A stretch of 53,231 nt of DNA from Candidatus Nanoarchaeia archaeon (GCA_028717785.1 JAQUND010000009.1:1-53231), one strand, 5' to 3'; counted from the stretch's first letter, positions 17,191 through 26,011 are shown. The notes: a model not told the origin generated them from the letters alone. Translations and numbers: made by a program.

Positions 17191-18482
17191 TTTTTTCTTA
17201 TTCCTAATGCCTCATATGTTATACTTAAAAAGTACATTCCTCCAAGGATTAATCCATAAAAAAATAAATAAAATAAAATTGAAAGACTGCCAGTATTTAT
17301 ATCTCTTTCTTTATCTAATTTTATTCCTTTATATAAAAAATAACCCCAAATTGAAGCAATTATAATCATATCTAAATAATAAACTGGAATCATAAAAAAA
17401 TCCCAATTATATAAAAAACTCCAATTAAAACCACCATTTGAAATATTCATTAAAAAACTATAAAATGTATTTATTAATATCTTAGTATTTAAAAATAAAA
17501 TACCAAAAAATAATGAAGATGCAATAAATATAGTAGCTACAAATAATGGAAAAATAAAAAATCCAAATTCTTTATTCTGTGAATTAAAATGCATTGATCT
17601 ATGTTTAAATAATGAATTATAAATTGCACCCCTATACCATCTTAATCTTTGTCTAATATAAGATTTAATATCTTTTGGAACTCCAGTTACAACTTTAGTA
17701 TTTGTACAACAAGCTAATTTATATCCATGTTTTTTTAAATTCAAAGCAATTTCCATATCTTCAGTAATATTTTCTTCATCATAACCTTTAATTTTTAATA
17801 AAGCACTTTTTCTATAAATACTCATTGGACCAGGAGTTACATATAATCCATCAATAGCAGAAAGACTTTTATGCCAAAACCCAAATGCAGCATAATATTC
17901 TAAACTTTGTAATTTTTGTAAAAGAGTTTTAGGTTTATCAACAGTAACAACTGTAGTTACAGCACCAACAGTTTGATCTTCAAAGTAACCAACCATTTTC
18001 ATTAAAGCTTCTTTTTTAGGATAAGTGTCTGCATCTATAACAATAACTAATTCTCCTTTTGCAATAGAAATTCCATGATTAAGTACTGCTGCTTTTCCTT
18101 TATTTTTTTCAAATTTAATTACTTTTATTCCTTTTATATCTTTTATATAATTATAAGTGTTATCTGTACTTCCATCATCTAAAACTATTATTTCTAAAGG
18201 TTTTTTATATTCTAAATTTTTCACTGCATTTATTGTTTTAACTATACTTTCTTCTTCATTATGGGCTGGAATTAAAACAGAAACTGAAGGATATTTTGTT
18301 GCAATCGGATCTTCAAAAATTGTATGTTTATTAAAAATATCTAAAAAAATTAATCCATAAATAACATAAATACAAGAAGTAATAATAAAAATTAGATTAT
18401 AATAACTTGAATTAAAAAATATTACTAAAAAAAATATAAATACTATTAAAAATACTAACCCTATTATTCTATTATAATTCAT
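17184..18482 (-). CDS. Processive family 2 glycosyltransferase, membrane
   Basis: 432 residues with two N-terminal membrane helices and a GT2 catalytic domain: VSVLIPAHNEEESI, LDDGSTDNT, the DADT metal site, ENITEDMEIA and the QRLRWYRG motif. At least three C-terminal membrane helices follow. This is the layout of cellulose/poly-GlcNAc/hyaluronan-type synthases that polymerise and export a sugar chain. The sugar is unknown. First of a unit with the thioredoxin-like gene. A GT-C-like gene lies upstream on the same strand, so an exopolysaccharide or glycan function is likely. Confidence 0.88.
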   Translation of the reverse strand: MNYNRIIGLVFLIVFIFFLVIFFNSSYYNLIFIITSCIYVIYGLIFLDIFNKHTIFEDPIATKYPSVSVLIPAHNEEESIVKTINAVKNLEYKKPLEIIVLDDGSTDNTYNYIKDIKGIKVIKFEKNKGKAAVLNHGISIAKGELVIVIDADTYPKKEALMKMVGYFEDQTVGAVTTVVTVDKPKTLLQKLQSLEYYAAFGFWHKSLSAIDGLYVTPGPMSIYRKSALLKIKGYDEENITEDMEIALNLKKHGYKLACCTNTKVVTGVPKDIKSYIRQRLRWYRGAIYNSLFKHRSMHFNSQNKEFGFFIFPLFVATIFIASSLFFGILFLNTKILINTFYSFLMNISNGGFNWSFLYNWDFFMIPVYYLDMIIIASIWGYFLYKGIKLDKERDINTGSLSILFYLFFYGLILGGMYFLSITYEALGIRKKW

Positions 18483-18521
18483 ATTATTTTTAGTCTACAA
18501 AGATTTTTAAATTGTACGAAA

Positions 18522-19970
18522 TTAACAAATGATCTTATAAACAAAGTCATATTTTTCTAAACAATTTGAATCTTTATATTTTAAATCTTTAATACCATAA
18601 ATTGCTTTTGCCTTGTCAGATAAAAATATATATTTTATATTATATTTCTTAAATACTTCAGAAGCAGAACTATAATCTTGAGTAAATACTTTTTCTGCAT
18701 CTATCATTCTTTGCAATGGATCTTGTACAAATAAGAAAGATGTATCAAAAAAGTTTTTTCTGTTACTAAAATAAGAAATTAAATTTCCTTCATAAATTGT
18801 TCCTATAATTACATCATTTTGTTCTGAATTATTTTTTATCCATAATAAAGAGTCTATTTCGTCTTTAATAGAAACGTCACTTATTAATTTTTTAGAAATT
18901 TCATATGAAGGATAGATAGAAAATAATAAAATTAAAATTAATAATATTGGAATAAAAAAAGAATTATATTTTGATAATTTAGTTAAATTAAGGTATATAA
19001 TTAATCTATTTATTGAAATAATAGATAGAATAGAAACAGCTATACCAACTAAAACTAAACCAACATAAAAATTTAAAACATTTAATGCTACTAAAGATAA
19101 ACTAACAAATATTAGTGAACTAATTAAATAGATTATTCTTGATTTTTCTTTTACAAACCCATGATATAATGCAATAAAACCAAATATTAAAGGAATATAT
19201 CCAAGATGATATACTAAAGTTAAAACATCAATTTTTTTAAATGTATTAATTAAAAGAGATTTAGGAATATTCTTATAAATAATATCCAATCCATATAAAA
19301 CTAAAGCATCTTTTAAAATGTATAAATTAATCAAAATTATAATAATACTAAATATTATAATGGAAGTTATTTCCGATTTATGTAATTTTACGTCTTCTGT
19401 ATACATTAAGATTAAATAGAATATAAAAACAAAAACTAAACATAAAAATATTGGATCTAATAAAGAAATTATTATTGCAGTTATATAAAAAATTATTTTA
19501 TAGTTTATTTCTTTTATTCTATTAAAAGCATAAATCATAAAAAATATTAAAGGAATTGCTAAAAAGTAAACAGAAATTTTATTTAAAGTTTCATTAATTA
19601 ATAAAGGAGTAAATCCGGCTAAAGTAGCTGCAATTAATGCTAATTTTTCATTATTAATTATTTCTTTAGATAAATAATAGACTATTATTACTAATAAAGA
19701 AATTATTAATTGTGGAAATATTTTTAATCCATAAGGAACTAAAGAAAATAACCATAATATATAAGGAAATAATAATGAAGGTAAAATTTGTTTACCCCCA
19801 TAACTTAATGTATCATATCCTAAAGGAATTCCACTTTCTTTTACAGAATCCATAATTCTAAGTTGTCCATAAGAACTATCATCACTAAAATAATTGGTTT
19901 GCAAAACAAAATACAATCTAAACAAAAATACAATCAAAAAAAGTATTATTAATAATTTAGGTATTTTCAT
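18522..19970 (-). CDS. Polytopic membrane glycosyltransferase-like protein (GT-C fold)
   Basis: 482 residues with about 11-12 membrane helices. FSDDSSYGQLRIMDSV in the first external loop resembles the acidic first-loop motif of GT-C enzymes (STT3, PMT, ArnT groups). A soluble C-terminal domain contains LLWIKNNSEQNDVIIG, typical of the same clan. A lipid-linked sugar donor would be used on the outer face. Lacks the WWDYG signature of STT3, so I would not call it oligosaccharyltransferase. Overlaps scpB by 14 nt. Confidence 0.7.
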   Translation of the reverse strand: MKIPKLLIILFLIVFLFRLYFVLQTNYFSDDSSYGQLRIMDSVKESGIPLGYDTLSYGGKQILPSLLFPYILWLFSLVPYGLKIFPQLIISLLVIIVYYLSKEIINNEKLALIAATLAGFTPLLINETLNKISVYFLAIPLIFFMIYAFNRIKEINYKIIFYITAIIISLLDPIFLCLVFVFIFYLILMYTEDVKLHKSEITSIIIFSIIIILINLYILKDALVLYGLDIIYKNIPKSLLINTFKKIDVLTLVYHLGYIPLIFGFIALYHGFVKEKSRIIYLISSLIFVSLSLVALNVLNFYVGLVLVGIAVSILSIISINRLIIYLNLTKLSKYNSFFIPILLILILLFSIYPSYEISKKLISDVSIKDEIDSLLWIKNNSEQNDVIIGTIYEGNLISYFSNRKNFFDTSFLFVQDPLQRMIDAEKVFTQDYSSASEVFKKYNIKYIFLSDKAKAIYGIKDLKYKDSNCLEKYDFVYKIIC

Positions 19971-20442
19971 CTTTCAATTTAATATTTCCCTCTATAACAT
20001 TAAAATATTCAAAAAATTTAGGGGTTAGTTTTAATAATCTTGTTCTTCCTGATTTCTCAGAAACTAAAAATCCTTCATCTTTTAACATTTTTATATGATC
20101 ATATGCTTTATTTCCACGAATCTTTATAATATCACATTGTAAGACAGGATTTTTATAAGCTACCATAGCTAAAGTTTCTTGTGTTGGAAAATCAAATTCA
20201 CAATCAGATAATAATTTTTCAGTTAAATACAAATATTCTTTTTTAATAGTTAATTTCCATTTTTCATTATCATTTACTAATTCTAAAGAAGTATTTTTTT
20301 CTTCATATTCTCTTTTTAAATTTTCTAAAATTTCTTTTATTATACCAACAGAACCAATACCGCACATGCTAGCTATTTCATTAATACTTAAAAATTTACC
20401 TGTTGCAAACAAAACTGCTTCAATTTTATTATGATCTTCCAT
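19957..20442 (-). CDS. scpB: Segregation and condensation protein ScpB
   Basis: 161 residues from the ATG at 20442; an upstream TTG is less likely. KIEAVLFATGKFLSINEIA begins the first winged helix. Also seen are ETLAMVAYKNPVLQCDIIKI, RGNKAYDHIKMLKDEGFL and GRTRLLKLTPKFFEYF, all typical of ScpB. Binds ScpA kleisin in the SMC complex that organises chromosomes; scpA is not in this window. Heads a unit with the GT-C-like gene, which is functionally unrelated. Confidence 0.93.
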   Translation of the reverse strand: MEDHNKIEAVLFATGKFLSINEIASMCGIGSVGIIKEILENLKREYEEKNTSLELVNDNEKWKLTIKKEYLYLTEKLLSDCEFDFPTQETLAMVAYKNPVLQCDIIKIRGNKAYDHIKMLKDEGFLVSEKSGRTRLLKLTPKFFEYFNVIEGNIKLKDENT

Positions 20443-20482
20443 TTTAATCAATATACAAAGAACAATTTAAAAATTTAACTAA

Positions 20483-20845
20483 TTACCTTATACAAGCACC
20501 ATTCAAACAACCATTATTACAATAGATCAAATTACCATTTCCATTAACAGAATCTGAACCTATATTAAAATTAGTACTTGTGCTTAAATCACATCTATAT
20601 TCTTTTAATTGATAAGTATTAACACAATAATCTGTTCTTTCAAAACTAGCACCATTATCCATTATACCAGAAACGGTTCCTTTTACATATATACTATCAA
20701 CTCTTCCACCATCTGTATCAAAACAACTCCCTCTTAATGTATTTCCAATTAAAAGTTTAGTTGCCAAAAAATTAGATGCTGAAATTAATACTGTTCCAAT
20801 AACAATAAAAACTAATAAGAACATAACACTCTTTTTTATTTCCAT
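20483..20845 (-). CDS. Small membrane-anchored Cys-rich protein, tandem copy C
   Basis: 120 residues: one N-terminal membrane helix (about 8-28), then a compact extracellular domain with CFDTDGG, KGTVSG, FERTDYCVN, LKEYRC and CNNGCLNGAC. The same six-Cys pattern is seen in the next two genes and in the N-terminal domain of the 681-residue protein at 33096-35141. Own promoter region upstream (20846-20884). Role is unknown. Confidence 0.8.
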   Translation of the reverse strand: MEIKKSVMFLLVFIVIGTVLISASNFLATKLLIGNTLRGSCFDTDGGRVDSIYVKGTVSGIMDNGASFERTDYCVNTYQLKEYRCDLSTSTNFNIGSDSVNGNGNLIYCNNGCLNGACIR

Positions 20846-20884
20846 ATATTAATATATAAATAAGTAATATATAAAACTTTCTTT

Positions 20885-21205
20885 TTATTTAATGCATGCT
20901 CCATCTGAACATCCACTTTCACAAATTACTAATCTTGATTCATATCTAGCTGGTACATCTCTATTACAACCATATTCTTTCAAGTAATTAGTATTAACAC
21001 AATAATCTGTTCTTTCAAAAGATCTTTGATTTTCTGAAATTCCAGTTATGGTTCCTTTTTCATAAATTTCATTTAGATTTAAGTCACCTCTATCTGTATC
21101 CATACAAGAAGTTGTAATTGCTCTACCAGTTAAACCTGCTGTAAATGCAACAGCACAAACAACAACAATAATCAAACCTAAGATTATTTTGTCTTTTATT
21201 TCCAT
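20885..21205 (-). CDS. Small membrane-anchored Cys-rich protein, tandem copy B
   Basis: 106 residues, paralogous to both neighbours. Membrane helix at about 8-28 ending in LTGRAITT, then CMDTDRGDLN, KGTITG, FERTDYCVN, LKEYGC and CESGCSDGACIK. Spacing of cysteines is preserved while the intervening loops differ, so the fold, not a surface patch, seems to be maintained. Separated from the flanking copies by about 35-40 nt, each gap holding TATA-like sequence. Function is unknown. Confidence 0.8.
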   Translation of the reverse strand: MEIKDKIILGLIIVVVCAVAFTAGLTGRAITTSCMDTDRGDLNLNEIYEKGTITGISENQRSFERTDYCVNTNYLKEYGCNRDVPARYESRLVICESGCSDGACIK

Positions 21206-21239
21206 ATTTAGATTAAGTTATTAATATATATAAAGTTTT

Positions 21240-21578
21240 CTACAAACAAGCACCATTCAAACAACCATTTTCACACTTAACAATTTCAGAATACCAATTC
21301 ATTTTTCTAGTCATATCACATCTATATTCTTTTAATTCATAAGAATTATCTTCAGAACAATAATCCGTTTTTTCAAATAGTTTACAATGATCATCATAAC
21401 CCGTTATAATGCCTTTTACAAAAACACTCCCTTGATCAGAATCAGTACAAGAAACTGGACAAGTTCCAGAAACTTTTCCAGTAACCCAACTAAAAGCACC
21501 AGTTGTAAAAAATAATGCAAAAAAGAAAGTGATAACTGTAATAATTAATAATTTTTCAGTTAAACCATGCATATCCAT
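21240..21578 (-). CDS. Small membrane-anchored Cys-rich protein, tandem copy A
   Basis: 112 residues. Membrane helix at about 10-30, then CPVSCTDSDQG (one extra Cys compared with its paralogues), KGIITG, FEKTDYCSE, LKEYRC and CENGCLNGACL. First of three tandem copies. An ATG four codons earlier than the conserved hydrophobic start is used by this call; an internal ATG (MHGLTE) is equally possible. Probably displayed on the outer membrane face. Confidence 0.8.
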   Translation of the reverse strand: MDMHGLTEKLLIITVITFFFALFFTTGAFSWVTGKVSGTCPVSCTDSDQGSVFVKGIITGYDDHCKLFEKTDYCSEDNSYELKEYRCDMTRKMNWYSEIVKCENGCLNGACL

Positions 21579-21616
21579 ATATTATAATAACATAATTTAT
21601 TTATATAATTTGCTAT

Positions 21617-22711
21617 TTATCTTAAAGGATATCTTAGAATGGCTGCAATACCACCAAGATCTTTTAATTGTTTACCCTCTCTTGTTTCAGTTGAAATTAT
21701 CCTTACTTCGGTTTTATATTTATCTGCTTCTAATTCTAAATCTTCAATTTTTTCTTCTGTAAAAGTATCTGAAATTAGTAATATATCTACAACTCCCATA
21801 GCTAATGCTTTTTTAGTTTCTTTATAACCATATGTAGTTTTTTCTTCTTCTTTAGCTAACATTTCATAAAATCTTTGAATTAATTTTTTTTCTATAGAAA
21901 TTTCTTCTTCAGCTAAAACATCGTGACTTTTATCAACTAATTCATGTAATCCAGATTCATCTGTATAAGAAATATCTTTAACAGTTAAAATTTTATTTTT
22001 TATTTCTGTATTCAAATAACTTCCACTTACAAAATCTTCTTTAGTATGCCCAGGTCCACCAATTAAAATTCCTTTTATTTCTGGCTTATCCATAAATTCT
22101 TTATTTGATATTTCTCCAATTCTTTTAAAAAATTCATGAGCTGCTTCTTCTCTTAATCTAGCGAATCTTTGTTGACTTTGGCCTCCGGCTTTTGATTTTC
22201 CTGGAACACCTGAAGTCATGTTTGATAAAACTGTAATATTCATTCCTTTTAATAATCCAATATTTGCTTCTCTTTTATCTAAGACAATTAATCCAAATAT
22301 TTCTCTAACTTCAACTAATGCTTTTAATGGATCAAGTAAAAAAGTTTGATCACATCTATATAATCTAATACTAATTGGTTCTGGTGGTTCTATCGACCAA
22401 ACCCTAATATCAATTTTACTTTCTTTATCAGAAGCATCTCCAGAAAAAACTGCTAATCCATTATCAGGTGTTCTTTTAAATAATCTTAAATGTTGAATCA
22501 TTTTTTCAATAGAATCAATAACTTTAGTTCTTGTATTTTTATCTTTAATATTAGAAGCTGTTCCTTGTTCTTGAGCTAAATGTTGAATAATTTTAATAAT
22601 ATCATAACCAGCAGGAACATAAACTGAGACTAATTCTGTATGTCTCCCTCTAATTTTTTCTAATTCCATAATAAACTGTCTAAGTTTATATCTTTCTTTT
22701 GCATTTATCAT
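21617..22711 (-). CDS. prf1: Peptide chain release factor aRF1
   Basis: 364 residues. The stop-recognition domain has TASNIKDKNTR at about 51-61, where most archaeal and eukaryotic factors have NIKS: the Ser is Asp57 here. The YxCxxxF box is intact (YRCDQTF, from Tyr118). The peptidyl-hydrolysis loop GKSKAGGQSQQRF (Gly176-Gln178) is intact. The C-terminal domain is shorter than in typical aRF1 of about 410 residues. Terminates translation at stop codons in the ribosomal A site. Genes in this window end with TAA, TAG and TGA. Confidence 0.95.
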   Translation of the reverse strand: MINAKERYKLRQFIMELEKIRGRHTELVSVYVPAGYDIIKIIQHLAQEQGTASNIKDKNTRTKVIDSIEKMIQHLRLFKRTPDNGLAVFSGDASDKESKIDIRVWSIEPPEPISIRLYRCDQTFLLDPLKALVEVREIFGLIVLDKREANIGLLKGMNITVLSNMTSGVPGKSKAGGQSQQRFARLREEAAHEFFKRIGEISNKEFMDKPEIKGILIGGPGHTKEDFVSGSYLNTEIKNKILTVKDISYTDESGLHELVDKSHDVLAEEEISIEKKLIQRFYEMLAKEEEKTTYGYKETKKALAMGVVDILLISDTFTEEKIEDLELEADKYKTEVRIISTETREGKQLKDLGGIAAILRYPLR

Positions 22712-22748
22712 TTTAATAAAATAGAATTTGATTATATAAAGTTAATTA

Positions 22749-25121
22749 TTAAAAACTAACTTTAAATTCTTTACCAAATGTAATATTAGCTGCACTAGTT
22801 ACAGCTTTTAAATCTTCAACTAAATCTTTCAAATTATTTCCTTTTAATATAATATTAACTGGTTCTTTCATAGATTTATTATTTTCAGTTTTAAATTGTC
22901 TTACTTTTGTAAGAACTTCAATAAATTCATCTCCAATCTTTTCTAATTTTTTATCTTTCAATTCTTTATTATATTTTGGCCATTCAGAAATATGAATACT
23001 AATACATTTTTCTTTTTTATTAAAGTAAGATTGATAAATTTCTTCAGTTATATAGGGCATAATTGGAGCAATTAATTTAATTATTGTTAACAATGAATTA
23101 TATAAAACATATTGCGCACTTTTTCTTTGTTCTTTTCCTCTTCTATCTGGATTGTATAATCTATCTTTAACAATTTCCAAATAATAATCACAAAAAGTAT
23201 GCCAGAAAAATTGTTCTACTTTTGATTTTACAGCAGAATATTCATAATTATCAAATAATTCTGTACATTCTTTTACTAATTCATTTAATTTTATTAATAA
23301 CCATTGGTCTATTAATTCTAATTTTGGTTTTTTATTTTCAAAATCATTTAAATGACTTAATGTAAATGAAGAAGCATTCCATAATTTAGTAACCATTTTT
23401 TGTCCTGTAACTAAATCTTTTTCTAAATATCTTAAATCTTCTCCAAGTTTTGAACCAGAAGACCAAAATCTTAATGCATCTGCTCCATATTTTTCTAAAA
23501 CTTGTGTAGGTTCAATTGCATTTCCTTTAGATTTATGCATAGATTCTCCCTTTGGATCTAAAACGTGTCCAGAAATCATAACATCTTTCCAAGGATTTTT
23601 ATTTTGATGATAAATTCCTTTAATCAAAGTATAAAATAACCAAGTTCTTATAATATCATGTGCTTGTGGTCTTAATGAACAGGGGTACATTTCTATATTA
23701 GTATTATAATTTTTATCTTTAATCCAATTCGTAATTATTTGAGGAGATAATGAAGAAGTATTCCATGTATCCATAACATCTTTTTCTCCAGTAAATAAAT
23801 TAGAACCACATTTACATTTTTTCTTAGGATTATCTCTTAATGGATCTAAAGGTAACTCAGATTCTTCTGCAATTATAATATTATTACATTTATTACAATA
23901 CCAAACTGGGAAAGGAACTCCAAAATGTCTTTGTCTAGAAATACACCAATCCCATTGTAATCCATTTATCCAATGTTCATATCTAGTTCTCATTGTTTCT
24001 GGATACCATTTTAATTTTTTTCCAGCTTCTAAAAATTTCTTTTTATTATCTAAAATTTTAATGAACCATTGTTTTGTTGTTAAAAATTCTATTTCTGTTC
24101 CACATCTATCATGAACATTTACATTATGAGTTATTTGCTTTTTATTTGTTAACAATCCTTGAGATTCTAAATCTTCTAAAATTTGTTTTCTTGCTTCAAC
24201 TATTGTTAAATTTTCATATTTTCCTGCTAATTTATTTAATCTTCCTTCTTTATTTATACAAATTCTTGGTTCTAATTTTCTTTTTTTAATTGCCTCAACA
24301 TCGTATTTATCCCCATAAGAACAAATCATTAAAATTCCAGTTCCTTTTTCAGGATCTGCTGATTCATCTGCAAATACAGAAACTTTTTGATTAAACAAAG
24401 GAACTATTACTTTTTTACCCACTAGGTTTTTATATCTTTTATCATTTGGATTTACGAATATACAAACACAAGCAGGTAATAATTCTGGTCTTGTTGTAGC
24501 AATAGTTATTTTTTCACCATTCTCTAATTTAAATGTAATATCATTAAAAGTAGATGATAATTGTTTATCTTCTAATTCAGCTTGTGCTATTGCAGTTCTA
24601 CAACTAACACACCACATACTTGGTTCTTCTTTTTGATAAACTAATTCTTTTTTATATAATTCAATAAATGATTTTTGAGCAGTTTTAATACAATGTTTAT
24701 CTATCGTTGAATAAATATTAGTAAAATCACAACTCATTCCAATATTTTTCCAATCTTGTACAAAATCAGGAATTATTTCTTTTAAGGTTGTATTACATAA
24801 ATCGATAAATTCTTGTCTTTGCATATCAACAGATCTAATATTTTTTATTTTTTCAATTAATCTTTCAGTAGGTAATCCATTATTATCTGTTCCAAAAGGA
24901 TAAAATACATTTTCTTGTTTCATTCTATGATAACGAGCAATAAAATCTTGTTGTGAATAAGAAAATGCGTGACCAATATGCATCTTTCCTGAAACAGTTG
25001 GTGGTGGTGTATCTATAGAATAAATTGAATTTTTATTTTTAGGATTAAATTTGAAAATATTATTTTTTTCCCAATACTCTTGCCATTTTTTTTCAGATTC
25101 TTTAAAATTATATTGTGGCAT
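22749..25121 (-). CDS. valS: Valyl-tRNA synthetase
   Basis: 790 residues, an archaeal-length ValRS. DTPPPTVSGKMHIGHAFSYS carries the HIGH motif. NVFYPFGTDNNGLPTER follows. The editing domain has TIATTRPELLPACV. The KMSKS loop reads DPKGESMHKSKGN, so the first Lys and the first Ser are replaced while the second Lys is kept. Zinc-knuckle pairs CVSC and CNKC...CKC are present. Charges tRNA-Val; the PPPTVSG and editing segments distinguish it from LeuRS and IleRS. The C-terminal coiled coil is absent, as usual in archaea. Confidence 0.94.
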   Translation of the reverse strand: MPQYNFKESEKKWQEYWEKNNIFKFNPKNKNSIYSIDTPPPTVSGKMHIGHAFSYSQQDFIARYHRMKQENVFYPFGTDNNGLPTERLIEKIKNIRSVDMQRQEFIDLCNTTLKEIIPDFVQDWKNIGMSCDFTNIYSTIDKHCIKTAQKSFIELYKKELVYQKEEPSMWCVSCRTAIAQAELEDKQLSSTFNDITFKLENGEKITIATTRPELLPACVCIFVNPNDKRYKNLVGKKVIVPLFNQKVSVFADESADPEKGTGILMICSYGDKYDVEAIKKRKLEPRICINKEGRLNKLAGKYENLTIVEARKQILEDLESQGLLTNKKQITHNVNVHDRCGTEIEFLTTKQWFIKILDNKKKFLEAGKKLKWYPETMRTRYEHWINGLQWDWCISRQRHFGVPFPVWYCNKCNNIIIAEESELPLDPLRDNPKKKCKCGSNLFTGEKDVMDTWNTSSLSPQIITNWIKDKNYNTNIEMYPCSLRPQAHDIIRTWLFYTLIKGIYHQNKNPWKDVMISGHVLDPKGESMHKSKGNAIEPTQVLEKYGADALRFWSSGSKLGEDLRYLEKDLVTGQKMVTKLWNASSFTLSHLNDFENKKPKLELIDQWLLIKLNELVKECTELFDNYEYSAVKSKVEQFFWHTFCDYYLEIVKDRLYNPDRRGKEQRKSAQYVLYNSLLTIIKLIAPIMPYITEEIYQSYFNKKEKCISIHISEWPKYNKELKDKKLEKIGDEFIEVLTKVRQFKTENNKSMKEPVNIILKGNNLKDLVEDLKAVTSAANITFGKEFKVSF

Positions 25122-25255
25122 AACTTGTTGAAATGAATTTATTATTTAAATATTGTTATTAGAAATGTATATTCTACAAAATATATATTGTAGTAAATTG
25201 CAACTTGCAAGGTGTGCGCGCAGGGTTTAAAAGGAAAATTCTAAGATAGTTAGGT
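25122..25255. promoter_or_regulatory. Divergent intergenic region valS / homing endonuclease
   Basis: 134 nt. Contains an inverted repeat CTACAA (25174-25179) / TTGTAG (25188-25193), two TTGCAA copies one base apart (25198-25210), and an unusual GC-rich palindrome TGCGCGCA (25215-25222). That palindrome lies just before TTTAAAA, about 25 nt upstream of the endonuclease ATG. The inverted repeat could be an operator; none has a known match. A TATA-like run near 25145 would serve valS. Confidence 0.35.
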
Positions 25256-25879
25256 ATGAAGATAACTCCAGAACTTGCAAGAATACATTCTCATATATGT
25301 GGTGATGGTTGTGCATATCTTAGAAATGGAAAAAGAAATTTAACCAGTTTAAAAAAACATCCAAGAATAAATTTAAATTATCCTCATTGGATTATTGAAT
25401 ATTGTAATACTTGTGAAGAATTAATTAAAGAATTTATTGAAGATATGAAAATAAGTTACAATCGAAATTGTAATTATATCTATAGAAGTAGAGTACGCTA
25501 TGCTGGAGTTTTACATATTGTAGATGAATTAGAACTTAAGGGAAAAAATTCTAGAAGTTGGTATATTCCTAAATTTATAATGAATGCATCAGAAAAAGTT
25601 ATAGTTAATTGGCTAAGAGCTTTCTTTGATGATGAAGCAACTGTAGCAATTAGATCCATCAGAATAAAATGTATGAACAAAAATGGTTTAATTCAGGTAT
25701 CAAAATTATTATTTAAACTAAATATTTATTCTAAAATTACAGGAATTAATATAGATGGATCTTGGTATCTTAATGTTTATAAAGAAGATTTACAAAAATA
25801 TGAGAATAAAATAGGATTTTTACATCCTTCAAAAAAGAATAAATTAAACATTTTAGTAAAAGAAAGATTTAAAAAATAA
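25256..25879 (+). CDS. LAGLIDADG homing endonuclease next to intron-bearing tRNA-Phe
   Basis: 207 residues with two LAGLIDADG-like helices: ARIHSHICGDG at about 8-18 and WLRAFFDDEA near 120-130. Basic DNA-contact segments lie between them. Single-chain two-motif enzyme, free-standing with its own start. It ends 21 nt before a tRNA-Phe gene whose T-loop is interrupted by an intron. The tRNA promoter probably lies in the last bases of this gene. The proximity suggests it may have moved, or still targets, this locus (inference). Confidence 0.82.
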   Translation: MKITPELARIHSHICGDGCAYLRNGKRNLTSLKKHPRINLNYPHWIIEYCNTCEELIKEFIEDMKISYNRNCNYIYRSRVRYAGVLHIVDELELKGKNSRSWYIPKFIMNASEKVIVNWLRAFFDDEATVAIRSIRIKCMNKNGLIQVSKLLFKLNIYSKITGINIDGSWYLNVYKEDLQKYENKIGFLHPSKKNKLNILVKERFKK

Positions 25880-25900
25880 CCTTCATTCTAAGTTTATTAT

Positions 25901-26011
25901 GGGCTTGTAGCTCAGCCCGGGAGAGCACCACGCTGAAGCCGTGGATGTCGTGGGTTCAAAAGAACTTTTTAGAGAAAAACTCGAAAAAGACTGAAATTCC
26001 CGCCGAGCCCA
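25901..26011 (+). tRNA. tRNA-Phe(GAA) with a T-loop intron
   Basis: Acceptor stem GGGCTTG (25901-25907) pairs with CGAGCCC (26004-26010, one G-U pair), discriminator A26011, no encoded CCA. D-stem GCTC/GAGC. Anticodon stem CCACG/CGTGG with loop CTGAAGC, so the anticodon is GAA at 25935-25937. T-stem GTGGG (25950-25954)/CCCGC (25999-26003). The T-loop contains 44 nt instead of 7. Removing 25961-25997 leaves TTCAAAT, a canonical T-loop. Confidence 0.93.
25961..25997 (+). other. 37-nt BHB intron in tRNA-Phe, position 59/60
   Basis: The intron lies between T-loop positions 59 and 60. The flanks form a full bulge-helix-bulge: outer helix is the T-stem; the central 4-bp helix is TTCA (25955-25958) with TGAA (25992-25995); three-base bulges are 25959-25961 and 25996-25998, each cut after its second base. 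Inside, CTTTTT (25965-25970) pairs with AAAAAG (25984-25989) and GAG with CTC. Confidence 0.85.

Noticed and set aside
18522..19970. STT3 oligosaccharyltransferase
   Set aside because: Topology and the first acidic loop fit the clan, but the WWDYG-type motif is absent and the protein is short.
21617..22711. Stop-codon reassignment suggested by NIKD in aRF1
   Set aside because: TAA, TAG and TGA each terminate several recognisable full-length genes in the window.
25901..26011. tRNA-Phe as a tRNA pseudogene
   Set aside because: All stems pair, the anticodon loop is normal, and the extra T-loop sequence is explained by a BHB intron leaving a canonical loop.
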